Under the pieces are notes generated by a model, which had not been told where the DNA came from, did no database searches, and saw nothing but the letters and a program-made list of their open reading frames with translations. Both the position numbers and the translations under genes were made by a program. Of a stretch of DNA of 64,000 nt, positions 15,714 to 24,543 are shown piece after piece. Each line of letters starts with the position of its first letter. Position 1 is the stretch's first letter. Source of the stretch: Pseudomonas knackmussii B13 (lineage in GTDB: Bacteria > Pseudomonadota > Gammaproteobacteria > Pseudomonadales > Pseudomonadaceae); assembly GCF_000689415.1 (NCBI RefSeq), contig NZ_HG322950.1:868001-932000 (forward strand), read 5' to 3'.

Positions 15714-17435
15714 TCAGGGGGTCTTGGAGCCGGTCAGGCGTTGCATGGTGTCGCGCAGTACCGAGCTGTCGGGCTGGTTCTGCAGGGCGGTGGACCACAC
15801 TTTGCGAGCCTCGCTCTGCTTGCCGCGGGCCCAGAGCACTTCGCCCAGGTGGGCGGCGACTTCGTGGTCGGGGAATTTCTCCAGGGCCTGGCGCAGGTAG
15901 CCTTCGGCCTGGTCGAGATGGCCCAGTCGATAGTTGACCCAGCCCAGGCTGTCGAGGATCGCCGGATCGTCCGGGCTCAGCTTGTGGGCCTTCAGGATCA
16001 GGTCGAGGGCCTCGTCGTAGCGCGTGGTGCGGTCGGCCAGGGTGTAGCCGAGAGCGTTCAGCGCCATGGCGTTGTCCGGTTCGCGCTGGATGATGAAGCG
16101 CAGGTCCTTCTCCATCTGCACCAGGTCGTTGCGCCGCTCCGAGAGCATGGAGCGGGTATAGAGCAGGTTCAGGTCGTCGGGGAACTGCTTGGTGGCCTGC
16201 TCGATCACGCCCCAGGCGCGGTCGACCTGGTTGCGATTGGACAGGCCCTCGGCCTCGATCAGGTACAGCTGGATGGCGTAGTCGGGCTGGCGCGCGCGGG
16301 CTTCGGCGAGGCGCCGGGAGGCTTCGTCGAGGCGCCCGTCTTCCATCAGGATTTCGCTCTGGCGCAGCTGCGCCGGGAGGAAGTCGTTGCTCGGGCCGAC
16401 CTGGGCGTATTCCTTGAGTGCGGTTTGCGGGTCCTTCTCTTCCTCGGCGAGGCGGCCGAGGTTGAAGTGCGCGGCGTCGGTATGGCTGTCGCGGTCGATC
16501 AGTTCGCGCAGGTAGACCTTGGCTTCGCTCCAGGCATGCGCCTCGAGGCAGACCAGGGCCAGGGAGAAACGCAGGTCATCGTCGTCGGGGAACTGCTGGA
16601 CCAGCGCGGAGAACTCGGCCTTGGCGTCGTCCAGGCGGTTCTGCTCGACCAGCAGGCGCGCATAGGCAAGGCGCACGCGCTTGTCGTCCGGGTGTTCCTT
16701 GATGCCGTCTTTCAGGAGCGGCAGGGCCTCGTCGCTGCGCTTCATGCTCTGCAGCAGGCGTGCGCGCAGCAGCAGCGGGGCCACTTCATGACGGCTGGCC
16801 GGCTTGCTTTCCAGCAGGTTCAGGGCCTCTTGCGGGCGGCCGTCCTGCTGCAAAAGCAGGGCTTTGCCGAACAGCAGCTGGCCGTTGTCCGGGTACTTCT
16901 TCAGCAGGCGGTCGAAGCTCTGCAGCAGGCCGGCGCGGGTGTCCGGGTCGGTTTCGGCGGCGGACAGGGCAAGGAAGTCGAAGTGGGTGTCGCCCTGGCC
17001 GTTGAGGACCTTCTCCATGTACACCATGGATTCGTCATATTTGCCGGTACGGGCCAGTTGCAGGGCGGCAGCGCGCTGGGCGTCGAGGTCGTCGGGCGCG
17101 GCCTTGGCCCAGATCAGCGAGGTTTCCAGGGCTTCCTGGTCGGCGCCGAGGTATTCGGAGATGCGGAAGGCGCGTTCGGCCACGCCTGGGTCCTGGGTCT
17201 CCTTCGCCTGGTCGACGTAGTTGGCCAGGGCGATGTCGAAGCGGTTGCGCTGGCCGGCGATCTCCGCCACCAGCAGCGAATAAAGGGTGTCTTCGCTGAA
17301 GGAGCCGTACTTGCGGTTCTTCTCCGCGCTGGCCGCGCTCTCTTTGGTCGGGGCGGGGGCTGGTGCCTTGTGCAGCATGGATTGGCAGCCGCCGAGCAGC
17401 AGCAAGGCAGTCAGCAGCGCTAGGGATTTGTTCAT
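15714..17435 (-). CDS. TPR-repeat outer-membrane lipoprotein
   Basis: 573 residues. The signal peptide ends in LLGGC (Cys17), so it is a lipoprotein. The rest is built of tetratricopeptide repeats; the clearest are near the C-terminus (NAMALNALGYTLADRTTRYDE then DSLGWVNYRLGHLDQAEGYL). TPR proteins scaffold complexes; the P. aeruginosa equivalent next to lolB is of uncharacterised function. First gene of the TPR-lolB-ispE operon and divergent from hemA, with 189 bp between the two starts. Confidence 0.88.
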   Translation of the reverse strand: MNKSLALLTALLLLGGCQSMLHKAPAPAPTKESAASAEKNRKYGSFSEDTLYSLLVAEIAGQRNRFDIALANYVDQAKETQDPGVAERAFRISEYLGADQEALETSLIWAKAAPDDLDAQRAAALQLARTGKYDESMVYMEKVLNGQGDTHFDFLALSAAETDPDTRAGLLQSFDRLLKKYPDNGQLLFGKALLLQQDGRPQEALNLLESKPASRHEVAPLLLRARLLQSMKRSDEALPLLKDGIKEHPDDKRVRLAYARLLVEQNRLDDAKAEFSALVQQFPDDDDLRFSLALVCLEAHAWSEAKVYLRELIDRDSHTDAAHFNLGRLAEEEKDPQTALKEYAQVGPSNDFLPAQLRQSEILMEDGRLDEASRRLAEARARQPDYAIQLYLIEAEGLSNRNQVDRAWGVIEQATKQFPDDLNLLYTRSMLSERRNDLVQMEKDLRFIIQREPDNAMALNALGYTLADRTTRYDEALDLILKAHKLSPDDPAILDSLGWVNYRLGHLDQAEGYLRQALEKFPDHEVAAHLGEVLWARGKQSEARKVWSTALQNQPDSSVLRDTMQRLTGSKTP

Positions 17436-17624
17436 AGACGAAAGAGATGAACCTGACCGGCGGGGTGGGCCCCATCATGACATAAGCCAATCGGCAAGCC
17501 CATGGGGTGGGGGCCGCCCAACCCAGCATAGACGCACAGATCGGCCGCTTGCATTGCGGTGGTTGTCCTCCTTTCGTCGACGTAGGACAATTGCGGGCTT
17601 CCCGAATTACCTCAGCGATCCTGC

Positions 17625-18893
17625 ATGGCCTTCATCGCCCTCGGCATCAACCACAAGACAGCTTCCGTGGCCGTCCGCGAGCGCGTGGCGTTCACGCCCG
17701 GGCAGATGGTCGAGGCCCTGCAGCTGCTGTGCCGGCTCACCGCCAGTCGCGAGGCGGCGATCCTCTCCACCTGCAACCGCAGCGAGCTGTACCTGGAGCT
17801 GGAGCATCCGCAGGCCGAGGACGTGCTGGCCTGGCTCGCCGACTATCACCGCCTGAGCCTGGACGAGCTGCGCCGCAGTGCCTATGTGCACGAAGACGAA
17901 GACGCCGTACGGCACATGATGCGCGTGGCCGCCGGCCTCGATTCCATGGTCCTGGGCGAGCCTCAGATCCTCGGCCAGATGAAGTCGGCCTACGCCGTGG
18001 CGCGCGAGGCGGGCACCATCGGTCCGATGCTGGGGCGCCTGTTCCAGGCCACCTTCAGCACCGCCAAGACCGTGCGCACCGACACCGCCATCGGCGAGAA
18101 CCCGGTATCCGTGGCCTTCGCAGCGGTCAGCCTGGCCAAGCAAATATTCGCCGACCTGCACCGCAGCCAGGCGCTGCTGATCGGCGCCGGCGAAACCATC
18201 ACCCTGGTCGCCCGCCACCTGCACGAGCAGGGCGTGAAGCGCATCGTGGTCGCCAACCGCACGCTCGAGCGCGCCAGCCTGCTGGCCCAGGAGCTGGGCG
18301 CCGAGGCGATCCTGCTGGCCGACATGCCCGAGTACCTGGCCAAGAGCGACATCGTCATCAGCTCCACCGCCAGCCAGCTGCCGATCCTCGGCAAGGGCGC
18401 GGTGGAGACGGCGCTCAAGCAGCGCCGGCACAAGCCCATGTTCATGGTCGACATCGCCGTGCCGCGCGATATCGAGCCGGAAGTCGGCGAGCTGGAGGAC
18501 GTCTATCTCTATAGCGTCGACGACCTTCACGAAGTGGTCGCCGAGAACCTGAAGAGCCGCCAGGGCGCGGCCCAGGCTGCCGAAGAGCTGGTCGGCGAGG
18601 GCGTCCACGAATTCATGGTGCGTCTGCGCGAGCTGGCCGCAGTCGACGTGCTGCGCGCCTACCGCCAGCAGGCCGAGCGCCTGCGCGACGAAGAGCTGCA
18701 GAAGGCCCAGCGCCTGCTGGCCAATGGCGGCGACGCGGCCGATATCCTGGCTCAGCTCGCCCGCGGCCTTACCAACAAGTTGCTGCACGCCCCCAGCGTG
18801 CAGATGAAGAAACTCTCCGCCGAGGGCCGCATCGACGCGCTGGCTCTGGCCCAGGAACTGTTCGCCCTCGAAGAGGGCAGCGAGAAGCGATGA
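17625..18893 (+). CDS. hemA: Glutamyl-tRNA reductase
   Basis: 422 residues. Catalytic Cys50 lies in AAILSTCNRSELY, followed by AAGLDSMVLGEPQILGQ and an NADPH domain (LLIGAGETITLVARHL). It reduces glutamyl-tRNA to glutamate-1-semialdehyde, the first step of haem synthesis in gammaproteobacteria. The stop overlaps the prfA start by four bases (ATGA), a conserved coupling. The window also holds the last haem step (hemH). Confidence 0.97.
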   Translation: MAFIALGINHKTASVAVRERVAFTPGQMVEALQLLCRLTASREAAILSTCNRSELYLELEHPQAEDVLAWLADYHRLSLDELRRSAYVHEDEDAVRHMMRVAAGLDSMVLGEPQILGQMKSAYAVAREAGTIGPMLGRLFQATFSTAKTVRTDTAIGENPVSVAFAAVSLAKQIFADLHRSQALLIGAGETITLVARHLHEQGVKRIVVANRTLERASLLAQELGAEAILLADMPEYLAKSDIVISSTASQLPILGKGAVETALKQRRHKPMFMVDIAVPRDIEPEVGELEDVYLYSVDDLHEVVAENLKSRQGAAQAAEELVGEGVHEFMVRLRELAAVDVLRAYRQQAERLRDEELQKAQRLLANGGDAADILAQLARGLTNKLLHAPSVQMKKLSAEGRIDALALAQELFALEEGSEKR

Positions 18894-19972
18894 AAGCCTC
18901 ACTGCTGACCAAGCTGGACACCCTCAGCGACCGCTATGAGGAGCTCACCGCTCTGCTCGGCGATGCCGAGGTGATCAGCGACCAGACCAAGTTTCGCGCC
19001 TATTCCCGCGAATTCGCCGAAGTCGAGCCGGTGTTCCTGGCCTTCCGCGATTTCCGCAAGACCCAGGCCGACCTCGAGGGCGCCCAGGCGCTGCTCAAGG
19101 ACAGCGACCCAGACCTGCGCGAGATGGCCGAGGAAGAAGTCGCCGACGCCAAGGCGCGCCTCGCCGAACTGGAAGACCGCCTGCAGCGCATGCTGCTGCC
19201 CAAGGACCCCAACGACCACCGTAACGTGTTCCTGGAAGTCCGCGCCGGTACCGGCGGCGACGAGGCGGCGATCTTCTCCGGCGACCTGTTCCGCATGTAC
19301 TCGCGCTACGCCGAGAAGCAGGGCTGGCGCCTGGAGATTCTCTCGGAGAACGAGGGCGAACACGGTGGATATAAAGAGGTGATCGCCCGCGTCGAAGGCG
19401 ACAACGTCTACGCTAAGCTCAAGTTCGAGTCCGGTGCGCACCGCGTGCAGCGGGTGCCGGCCACCGAATCCCAGGGGCGCATCCACACCTCCGCCTGCAC
19501 GGTGGCGGTGTTGCCGGAGCCGGACGAGCAGGCCGCCATCGAGATCAACCCGGCCGACCTGCGCGTGGACACCTACCGCTCCTCCGGCGCCGGCGGCCAG
19601 CACGTGAACAAGACCGACTCGGCCGTGCGCATCACCCACATCCCCTCGGGCATCGTGGTCGAGTGCCAGGAAGAGCGCTCGCAGCACAAGAACCGCGCCA
19701 AGGCCATGGCCTGGCTGGCGGCCAAGCTCAACGACCAGCAGCAGGCCGCGGCGCAACAAGCGATCGCCAGCACGCGCAAGCTGCTGGTGGGCTCGGGCGA
19801 CCGCTCCGAGCGCATCCGCACCTACAACTTCCCGCAGGGCCGGGTCACCGATCACCGCATCAACCTCACCCTCTATTCCCTGGGCGAGGTCATGGAAGGC
19901 GCGGTGGAGCAGGTGATCGAGCCGCTGCTGCAGGAATACCAGGCCGACCAACTGGCCGCCCTGGGAGACTGA
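18890..19972 (+). CDS. prfA: Peptide chain release factor 1
   Basis: 360 residues. The codon-recognition tripeptide P-A-T is at residues 190-192 (RVPATESQGRIH) and the GGQ motif at 235-237 (SSGAGGQHVNKTDSAVR). It reads UAA/UAG stops and triggers peptide release. The next gene encodes PrmC, which methylates Gln237 of this GGQ motif, so enzyme and substrate are cotranscribed. Confidence 0.98.
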   Translation: MKASLLTKLDTLSDRYEELTALLGDAEVISDQTKFRAYSREFAEVEPVFLAFRDFRKTQADLEGAQALLKDSDPDLREMAEEEVADAKARLAELEDRLQRMLLPKDPNDHRNVFLEVRAGTGGDEAAIFSGDLFRMYSRYAEKQGWRLEILSENEGEHGGYKEVIARVEGDNVYAKLKFESGAHRVQRVPATESQGRIHTSACTVAVLPEPDEQAAIEINPADLRVDTYRSSGAGGQHVNKTDSAVRITHIPSGIVVECQEERSQHKNRAKAMAWLAAKLNDQQQAAAQQAIASTRKLLVGSGDRSERIRTYNFPQGRVTDHRINLTLYSLGEVMEGAVEQVIEPLLQEYQADQLAALGD

Positions 19973-19978
19973 GGCGCC

Positions 19979-20809
19979 ATGGCTACCATCATGACCCTGC
20001 TTGCCGAGGCGCAGCTGCCGGATTCGCCGAGCGCGCGCCTGGACGCCGAGCTGCTGCTCGCCGCCGCCATGGGCAAGAACCGCAGCTTCCTGCGTACCTG
20101 GCCGGAGCGGCTGGTCGACAGCGAAGCGCACGAGCGTTTCGATCGCTGGCTGGAACGTCGTCGCGCCGGTGAGCCGGTGGCCTACATTCTCGGTCGCCAG
20201 GGCTTCTGGAGCCTGGACCTGGAAGTCGCGCCGCACACCCTGATTCCCCGCCCGGGCACCGAGCTGCTGGTGGAAAGCGCGCTGGCCCTGGTACCGGCTA
20301 GCCCGGCCCGGGTGCTCGACCTCGGCACCGGCACCGGTGCCATCGCCCTGGCCCTGGCCTGCGAGCGCCTGAGCTGGCAGGTGCTGGGCGTAGACCGCAT
20401 TCCCGAGGCCGTGGTGCTGGCCGAGCGCAACCGCGAACGCCTGCGCCTGAGCAACGTCGCCTTCCGCCAGAGCCACTGGTTCTCCGCCGTCGAAGGCGAG
20501 CGCTTCGCACTGATCGTCAGCAACCCGCCGTACATCCCCAGCAGCGATCCGCACCTGGGCGAGGGCGACGTGCGCTTCGAGCCGAAGAGCGCGTTGGTCG
20601 CGGGCGCCGATGGCCTCGACGACATCCGCCTGATCGCCCGGCAGGCACCGCAGCATCTGGATGCCGGCGGCTGGCTGTTGCTCGAACACGGCTACGACCA
20701 GGCGGCAGCGGTACGCGACCTGCTGGTCCAGAATGGTTTCGTCGAGGTCGAGAGTCGTCGCGACCTCGGCGGCCACGAACGCATCACCCTGGGACGCCTG
20801 CCATGCTGA
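19979..20809 (+). CDS. prmC: Release-factor glutamine methyltransferase
   Basis: 276 residues. The SAM-binding motif is VLDLGTGTGAIALALA and the catalytic NPPY is at residues 182-185 (VSNPPYIPSSDPHLGEGDVRFEP, split by loop). It N5-methylates the GGQ glutamine of PrfA and PrfB. It starts 6 bases after prfA and overlaps moeB by 7 bases, so translation is coupled. Confidence 0.97.
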   Translation: MATIMTLLAEAQLPDSPSARLDAELLLAAAMGKNRSFLRTWPERLVDSEAHERFDRWLERRRAGEPVAYILGRQGFWSLDLEVAPHTLIPRPGTELLVESALALVPASPARVLDLGTGTGAIALALACERLSWQVLGVDRIPEAVVLAERNRERLRLSNVAFRQSHWFSAVEGERFALIVSNPPYIPSSDPHLGEGDVRFEPKSALVAGADGLDDIRLIARQAPQHLDAGGWLLLEHGYDQAAAVRDLLVQNGFVEVESRRDLGGHERITLGRLPC

Positions 20810-21558
20810 ACGACGAAGAGCTGCTGCGTTACAGCCGTCAGATCCTCCTGCCGCAGATCGACATCGACGGCCAGCTGCGCCTGCAGCAGGCGCGCGTGCT
20901 CATCGTCGGTCTCGGCGGTCTGGGCTCGCCGGTGGCGCTGTACCTCGCCGCTGCCGGCGTTGGCGAGCTGCACCTGGCGGACTTCGACAGCGTCGACCTG
21001 ACCAACCTGCAGCGCCAGGTGGTGCACGACAGCACCCAGGTCGGCCGCAGCAAGGTCGACTCGGCCATCACCCGCCTGCAGGCGATCAATCCGCAGGTGA
21101 AGCTCGTCGCCCATCGCCAGGCGCTCGACGAGGACAGCCTCGCCGCGGTGCTGGCGCAGGTCGACCTGGTGCTGGACTGCTGCGACAACTTCTCCACCCG
21201 CGAGGCGGTCAACGCTGCCTGCGTGGCCGCCGGCAAACCGCTGGTGAGCGGCGCGGCCATTCGTCTCGAAGGCCAGCTCTCGGTGTTCGACCCGCGCCGC
21301 GAAGACAGTCCCTGCTACCACTGCCTCTACGGCCATGGCAGCGAAGCCGAGCTGACCTGCAGCGAAGCGGGCGTGGTCGGGCCGTTGGTGGGCCTGGTCG
21401 GTAGCCTCCAGGCCCTGGAGGCGCTGAAGCTGCTGGCCGGTTTCGGCGAGCCGCTGGTGGGCCGCCTGCTGCTGATCGATGCGCTGGGCACGCGCTTCCG
21501 CGAGCTGCGCGTCAAGCGCGATCCGCAATGCCCCGTGTGCGGCGGGCGGCATGCCTGA
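20803..21558 (+). CDS. moeB: MoeB/ThiF-family adenylyltransferase
   Basis: 251 residues. LIVGLGGLGSPVALYLAAAG is the nucleotide-binding loop; zinc-ligand pairs are CYHC (about residue 171) and CPVC at the C-terminus; TCSEAGVVGPLVG holds the conserved Cys region. The family adenylates the C-terminal Gly-Gly of MoaD or ThiS; next to prmC it is called MoeB in Pseudomonas. No rhodanese domain is fused. The stop overlaps the murI start. Confidence 0.93.
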   Translation: MLNDEELLRYSRQILLPQIDIDGQLRLQQARVLIVGLGGLGSPVALYLAAAGVGELHLADFDSVDLTNLQRQVVHDSTQVGRSKVDSAITRLQAINPQVKLVAHRQALDEDSLAAVLAQVDLVLDCCDNFSTREAVNAACVAAGKPLVSGAAIRLEGQLSVFDPRREDSPCYHCLYGHGSEAELTCSEAGVVGPLVGLVGSLQALEALKLLAGFGEPLVGRLLLIDALGTRFRELRVKRDPQCPVCGGRHA

Positions 21559-22345
21559 CTCGCGGCCGATCGGGGTTTTCGACTCCGGCGTCGGCGGCCT
21601 TTCGGTGCTGCGCGAAATCCGCGCGCGCCTGCCCAGCGAATCGCTGATCTACCTCGCCGACTGCGGCCACGTGCCTTACGGCGAGAAGACTCCCGAGTAC
21701 ATCCGCGAGCGCTGCCGGCGCATCGCCGATTTCCTCATCGCTCAGGACTGCAAGGCCCTGGTGCTGGCCTGCAACACCGCCACCGCCGCGGCGGCCGGCG
21801 ACCTGCGCGAGCTCTACCCACAGTTGCCGATCCTGGCCATGGAGCCGGCGGTGAAGCCAGCGGCTGCCGCCACCCGCAGTGGCGTGGTCGGCGTGCTGGC
21901 GACCACCGGCACGCTGAAGAGCGCGCGTTTCGCCGCTCTGCTCGACCGCTTCGCCAGCGATGTGCGCGTGGTCACCCAGCCCTGCCCGGGGCTGGTCGAG
22001 CGCATCGAGGCCGGCGACCTGAGCGGCCCGCAGACCCGCGAACTGCTGCAGGGGTTCGTCGCGCCCTTGCTGGCCGAGGGCTGCGACACGCTGATCCTCG
22101 GCTGCACGCATTACCCCTTCCTGCGTCCGCTGCTCGGCCAGATGCTGCCGCCGGACGTGACCCTGATCGACACCGGCGCCGCCGTGGCTCGTCACCTGCA
22201 AGCCTCGCTGGCTGCGCGTGGACTGGAAGCCTGCGAGCCGGCCGCCGCCACGCGATTCTGGACCAGTGGCGACGTGGAGCAATTGCGCAAGGTGCTGCCG
22301 ATCCTTTGGGGCTCCGAGGCGCCCGTCAGTCCTTTCATGGATTGA
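21551..22345 (+). CDS. murI: Glutamate racemase
   Basis: 264 residues from the ATG at 21551, which overlaps the moeB stop by eight bases. GVFDSGVGGLSVL opens the protein; the two catalytic cysteines are Cys74 (VLACNTATAAA) and Cys185 (LILGCTHYPFL). It supplies D-glutamate for peptidoglycan. Last gene of the hemA-prfA-prmC-moeB-murI operon. Confidence 0.97.
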   Translation: MPDSRPIGVFDSGVGGLSVLREIRARLPSESLIYLADCGHVPYGEKTPEYIRERCRRIADFLIAQDCKALVLACNTATAAAAGDLRELYPQLPILAMEPAVKPAAAATRSGVVGVLATTGTLKSARFAALLDRFASDVRVVTQPCPGLVERIEAGDLSGPQTRELLQGFVAPLLAEGCDTLILGCTHYPFLRPLLGQMLPPDVTLIDTGAAVARHLQASLAARGLEACEPAAATRFWTSGDVEQLRKVLPILWGSEAPVSPFMD

Positions 22346-22346
22346 G

Positions 22347-22376
22347 TATCGGGGCGCATACGCGCCGATAGCATTT
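22347..22376 (+). terminator. Weak terminator after murI
   Basis: TATCGGGGCGC and GCGCCGATA form an imperfect stem with one bulged G around ATAC, followed by GCATTTT. Placed at the end of the hemA-murI operon and before the pagL promoter region. Confidence 0.4.
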
Positions 22377-22413
22377 TGCTGACATTTCGTAAGAAAAGTC
22401 CGACGATCGCTCT

Positions 22414-22419
22414 TATAAT
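22414..22419 (+). promoter_or_regulatory. Candidate -10 box (TATAAT) upstream of pagL
   Basis: A perfect TATAAT lies 54 bases before the pagL ATG in a locally AT-rich stretch. No good -35 hexamer is seen at the proper distance, as expected if an activator is needed. In P. aeruginosa pagL is PhoP-linked, but I see no clear PhoP direct repeat here. Confidence 0.35.
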
Positions 22420-22472
22420 CTTTGGCTATTCGCGGGGATTTTTCATTCAACGATTCCATAAGGATTTATCTG

Positions 22473-22994
22473 ATGAAGAAACTGCTCTCGCTGGCCCTTT
22501 TGGCCGCACTGGTTGGGGGTGCAACTGCCGTTGCACAAGCCGCAGATCTGACAGTGGCAGCCGGGGGCACCGGGCAGGGCGATCCGACCCTGCGCCTGGG
22601 GGTTGGCTTCGACTGGGACAAGACCTGGTGGGACAGCGGCACTGGCCACCTGACTGGATACTGGGATGCCGGCTATACCTACTGGGCCGCCGGCTCCTTG
22701 GCGGGGGCCCGTCATTCGCTGTCTTTCGCCCCGGTCTTCGTCTATCAGTTCAGCGGCGGCTCGGTGCAGCCCTTCATCGAAGCGGGCATCGGTGTGGCCG
22801 GGTTCACCGGTCACCAGGTCGGTGACCATGACCTGGGCAGCTCCTTCGCCTTCGAGGACCGCCTGGGCTTCGGCGTGAAGTTCGCCGGCGAGCAGAAGGT
22901 CGGCGTGCGCGCCATCCACTATTCCAACGCCGGGCTGTCGCAGCCTAACGAAGGCATCGAGTCCTATAGCCTGTTCTATAGCTTCCCGCTGTAA
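22473..22994 (+). CDS. pagL: Lipid A 3-O-deacylase PagL
   Basis: 173 residues, the same length as I recall for the P. aeruginosa precursor. ATG at 22473 with AAGGA upstream. A signal peptide (1-23, ending AQA) precedes an eight-stranded outer-membrane barrel ending in the aromatic YSFPL. Catalytic His149 and Ser151 lie in AIHYSNAGLS and the acidic partner is probably Glu163. The enzyme removes the 3-position acyl chain from lipid A, lowering endotoxin signalling. Monocistronic, with its own terminator. Confidence 0.95.
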   Translation: MKKLLSLALLAALVGGATAVAQAADLTVAAGGTGQGDPTLRLGVGFDWDKTWWDSGTGHLTGYWDAGYTYWAAGSLAGARHSLSFAPVFVYQFSGGSVQPFIEAGIGVAGFTGHQVGDHDLGSSFAFEDRLGFGVKFAGEQKVGVRAIHYSNAGLSQPNEGIESYSLFYSFPL

Positions 22995-23014
22995 GGCCGA
23001 TCCCTCAGAAGAAG

Positions 23015-23039
23015 GCCGGCCCAATTGGCCGGCTTTTTT
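23015..23039 (+). terminator. Terminator of pagL
   Basis: GCCGGCC (23015-23021), loop CAATT, GGCCGGC (23027-23033), then six T. Located 20 bases after the pagL stop. Confidence 0.9.
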
Positions 23040-23055
23040 GTTTCCGCTGTCCCCC

Positions 23056-23104
23056 TGTAGGAACGAGCCTTGCGCGCGGATCGCGGCTATGGGCCGCTCC
23101 TACA
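23056..23104. repeat. REP-type palindromic repeat
   Basis: TGTAGGAACGAGC at the left and GCCGCTCCTACA at the right form an inverted repeat with a GC-rich middle. This is the usual look of Pseudomonas REP elements (TGTAGGAGCG core). It lies between pagL and the convergent photolyase gene, a typical extragenic position. Confidence 0.7.
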
Positions 23105-23116
23105 AAAGGCAGCGTG

Positions 23117-24543
23117 TCATTCGCTCTTGGGGAGTTCGCGGAAGGCGCGCAGCACTCGTTCGCGGCTGGCGCCCAGGTCGAGCATCGGTGCCGGATAGTC
23201 GACAGCGGCGAACAGGCCGAGGCTGGAGGGCTCGTGGATGGCGTCGTCGTCCAGGTGCGCCAGTTCCGGCAGCCATTGGCGCAGGAAGCGACCGTGCGGG
23301 TCGAAGCGACGCGACTGCGCAATCGGGTTGAACAGGCGGAAGTACGGTGCCGCATCGGTGCCGGTGGAGGCGCTCCACTGCCAGCCACCGTTGTTCGCCG
23401 CCAGGTCGCCGTCGATCAGATGGCGCATGAACCAGCGCTCGCCTTCGCGCCAGTCGAGCAGCAGGTTCTTGCTGAGGAACATGGCGCTGAGCATGCGCAG
23501 GCGGTTGTGCATCCAGCCGGTTTCCAGGAGCTGGCGCATGGCGGCGTCGATGATAGGGAAGCCGGTGCGCCCCTGCTGCCAGGCTTCCAGGTCCGCTGCC
23601 GCCTTGCGCCAGGGCAGGGCTTCGGTGTCGACGCGGAATGCGCGGCCGCGGCTGACGCGCGGGAATCCGACCAGGATGTGCTTGTAGAACTCGCGCCAGA
23701 GCAGCTCGTTGATCCAGGACACGGCGCCAGCGTTGCCGGTTTCGAACTCGCCCAGGTTGTTCGCCAGCGCGGCGTGCAGGCATTGGCGGGGCGACAGCAC
23801 ACCGGCGGCGAGGTAGGGCGAGAGGCGGCTGGTGCCGTCCAGGTCCGGACGGTCGCGGACTTCCTGGTAACGCTTGAGCTCGTCTTCGGCGAAGGCCTCA
23901 AGACGCGCCAGTGCTTCGTTTTCACCGGCAGGCAGCACTCGGCTGCCTGCGCGGCAGTGGGCTCGAAGCCTGCCAGGCTCTGCGGCAGAGGATCACTCGG
24001 AACGCCCAGTGGTTCCTGTGCGCGCGGCGCCGGCAGGCAGCCGGGCAGGGCGGTGGCCAGGCGCTGGTAGCAAAGCTTGCGGAACTGGCTGAACACCTGG
24101 AAGTAGCCACCGGAGCGGGTCAGCAGGGTGCCGGGGGCGAACAGCAGTTGATCCAGGTGACTGTGGAAACCGATACCGGCTTCGGCCAGGGCGTCGCGCA
24201 CCGCCTGGTCGCGGCGGCTCTCGTGGATGCCGTATTCCTCGTTGACCCGCACGGTGCCGATGTCGTGCTCGCGGCAGACATCCAGCAGCGCCCGGGGCGC
24301 ATGGCTCCAGTCCGGCGCGCTGCGCAGCAGCAGTGGGATGTTCAGGCGCGCCAGGTCCTTCTGCAGCACGCGCAAGTTGCGCAGCCAGAAGTCGACCTTG
24401 GTCGGCGAGTCGTCGTGGGCGCGCCATTGTTCCGGGCTGAGCAGGTAGAGGGCGATCACCGGTCCCTGTTCGGCGGCGGCGTACAGGGCGCTGTTGTCTT
24501 GGCTGCGCAGGTCGCAGCGCAGCCACACCAGTTGGCGCTTCAT
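23117..24543 (-). pseudogene. phr: Deoxyribodipyrimidine photolyase, broken by a one-base frameshift
   Basis: The 5' part (24543 to about 23938, ~202 codons) encodes the photolyase antenna domain (LVWLRCDLRSQDNSAL, PTKVDFWLRNLRVLQ). The remaining 273 codons, in another frame, encode the FAD/DNA domain (RLSPYLAAGVLSPRQC, WREFYKHIL, GFPIIDAAMRQL, GWMHNRLRM). The frames join at about 23936, where the minus strand reads GAGTGCTGCCTGCC. Adding back one G (GAGTGGCTGCCTGCC) restores E-W-L-P-A-G-E, close to the WPAGE-like link of the family, and a ~475-residue product of normal length. The enzyme repairs UV pyrimidine dimers using light. Either a true null or a sequencing error. Start overlaps the MerR stop by four bases. 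Confidence 0.8.

Noticed and set aside
22346..22472. PhoP box upstream of pagL
   Set aside because: No pair of GTTTA-like half-sites with the right spacing could be found by eye.
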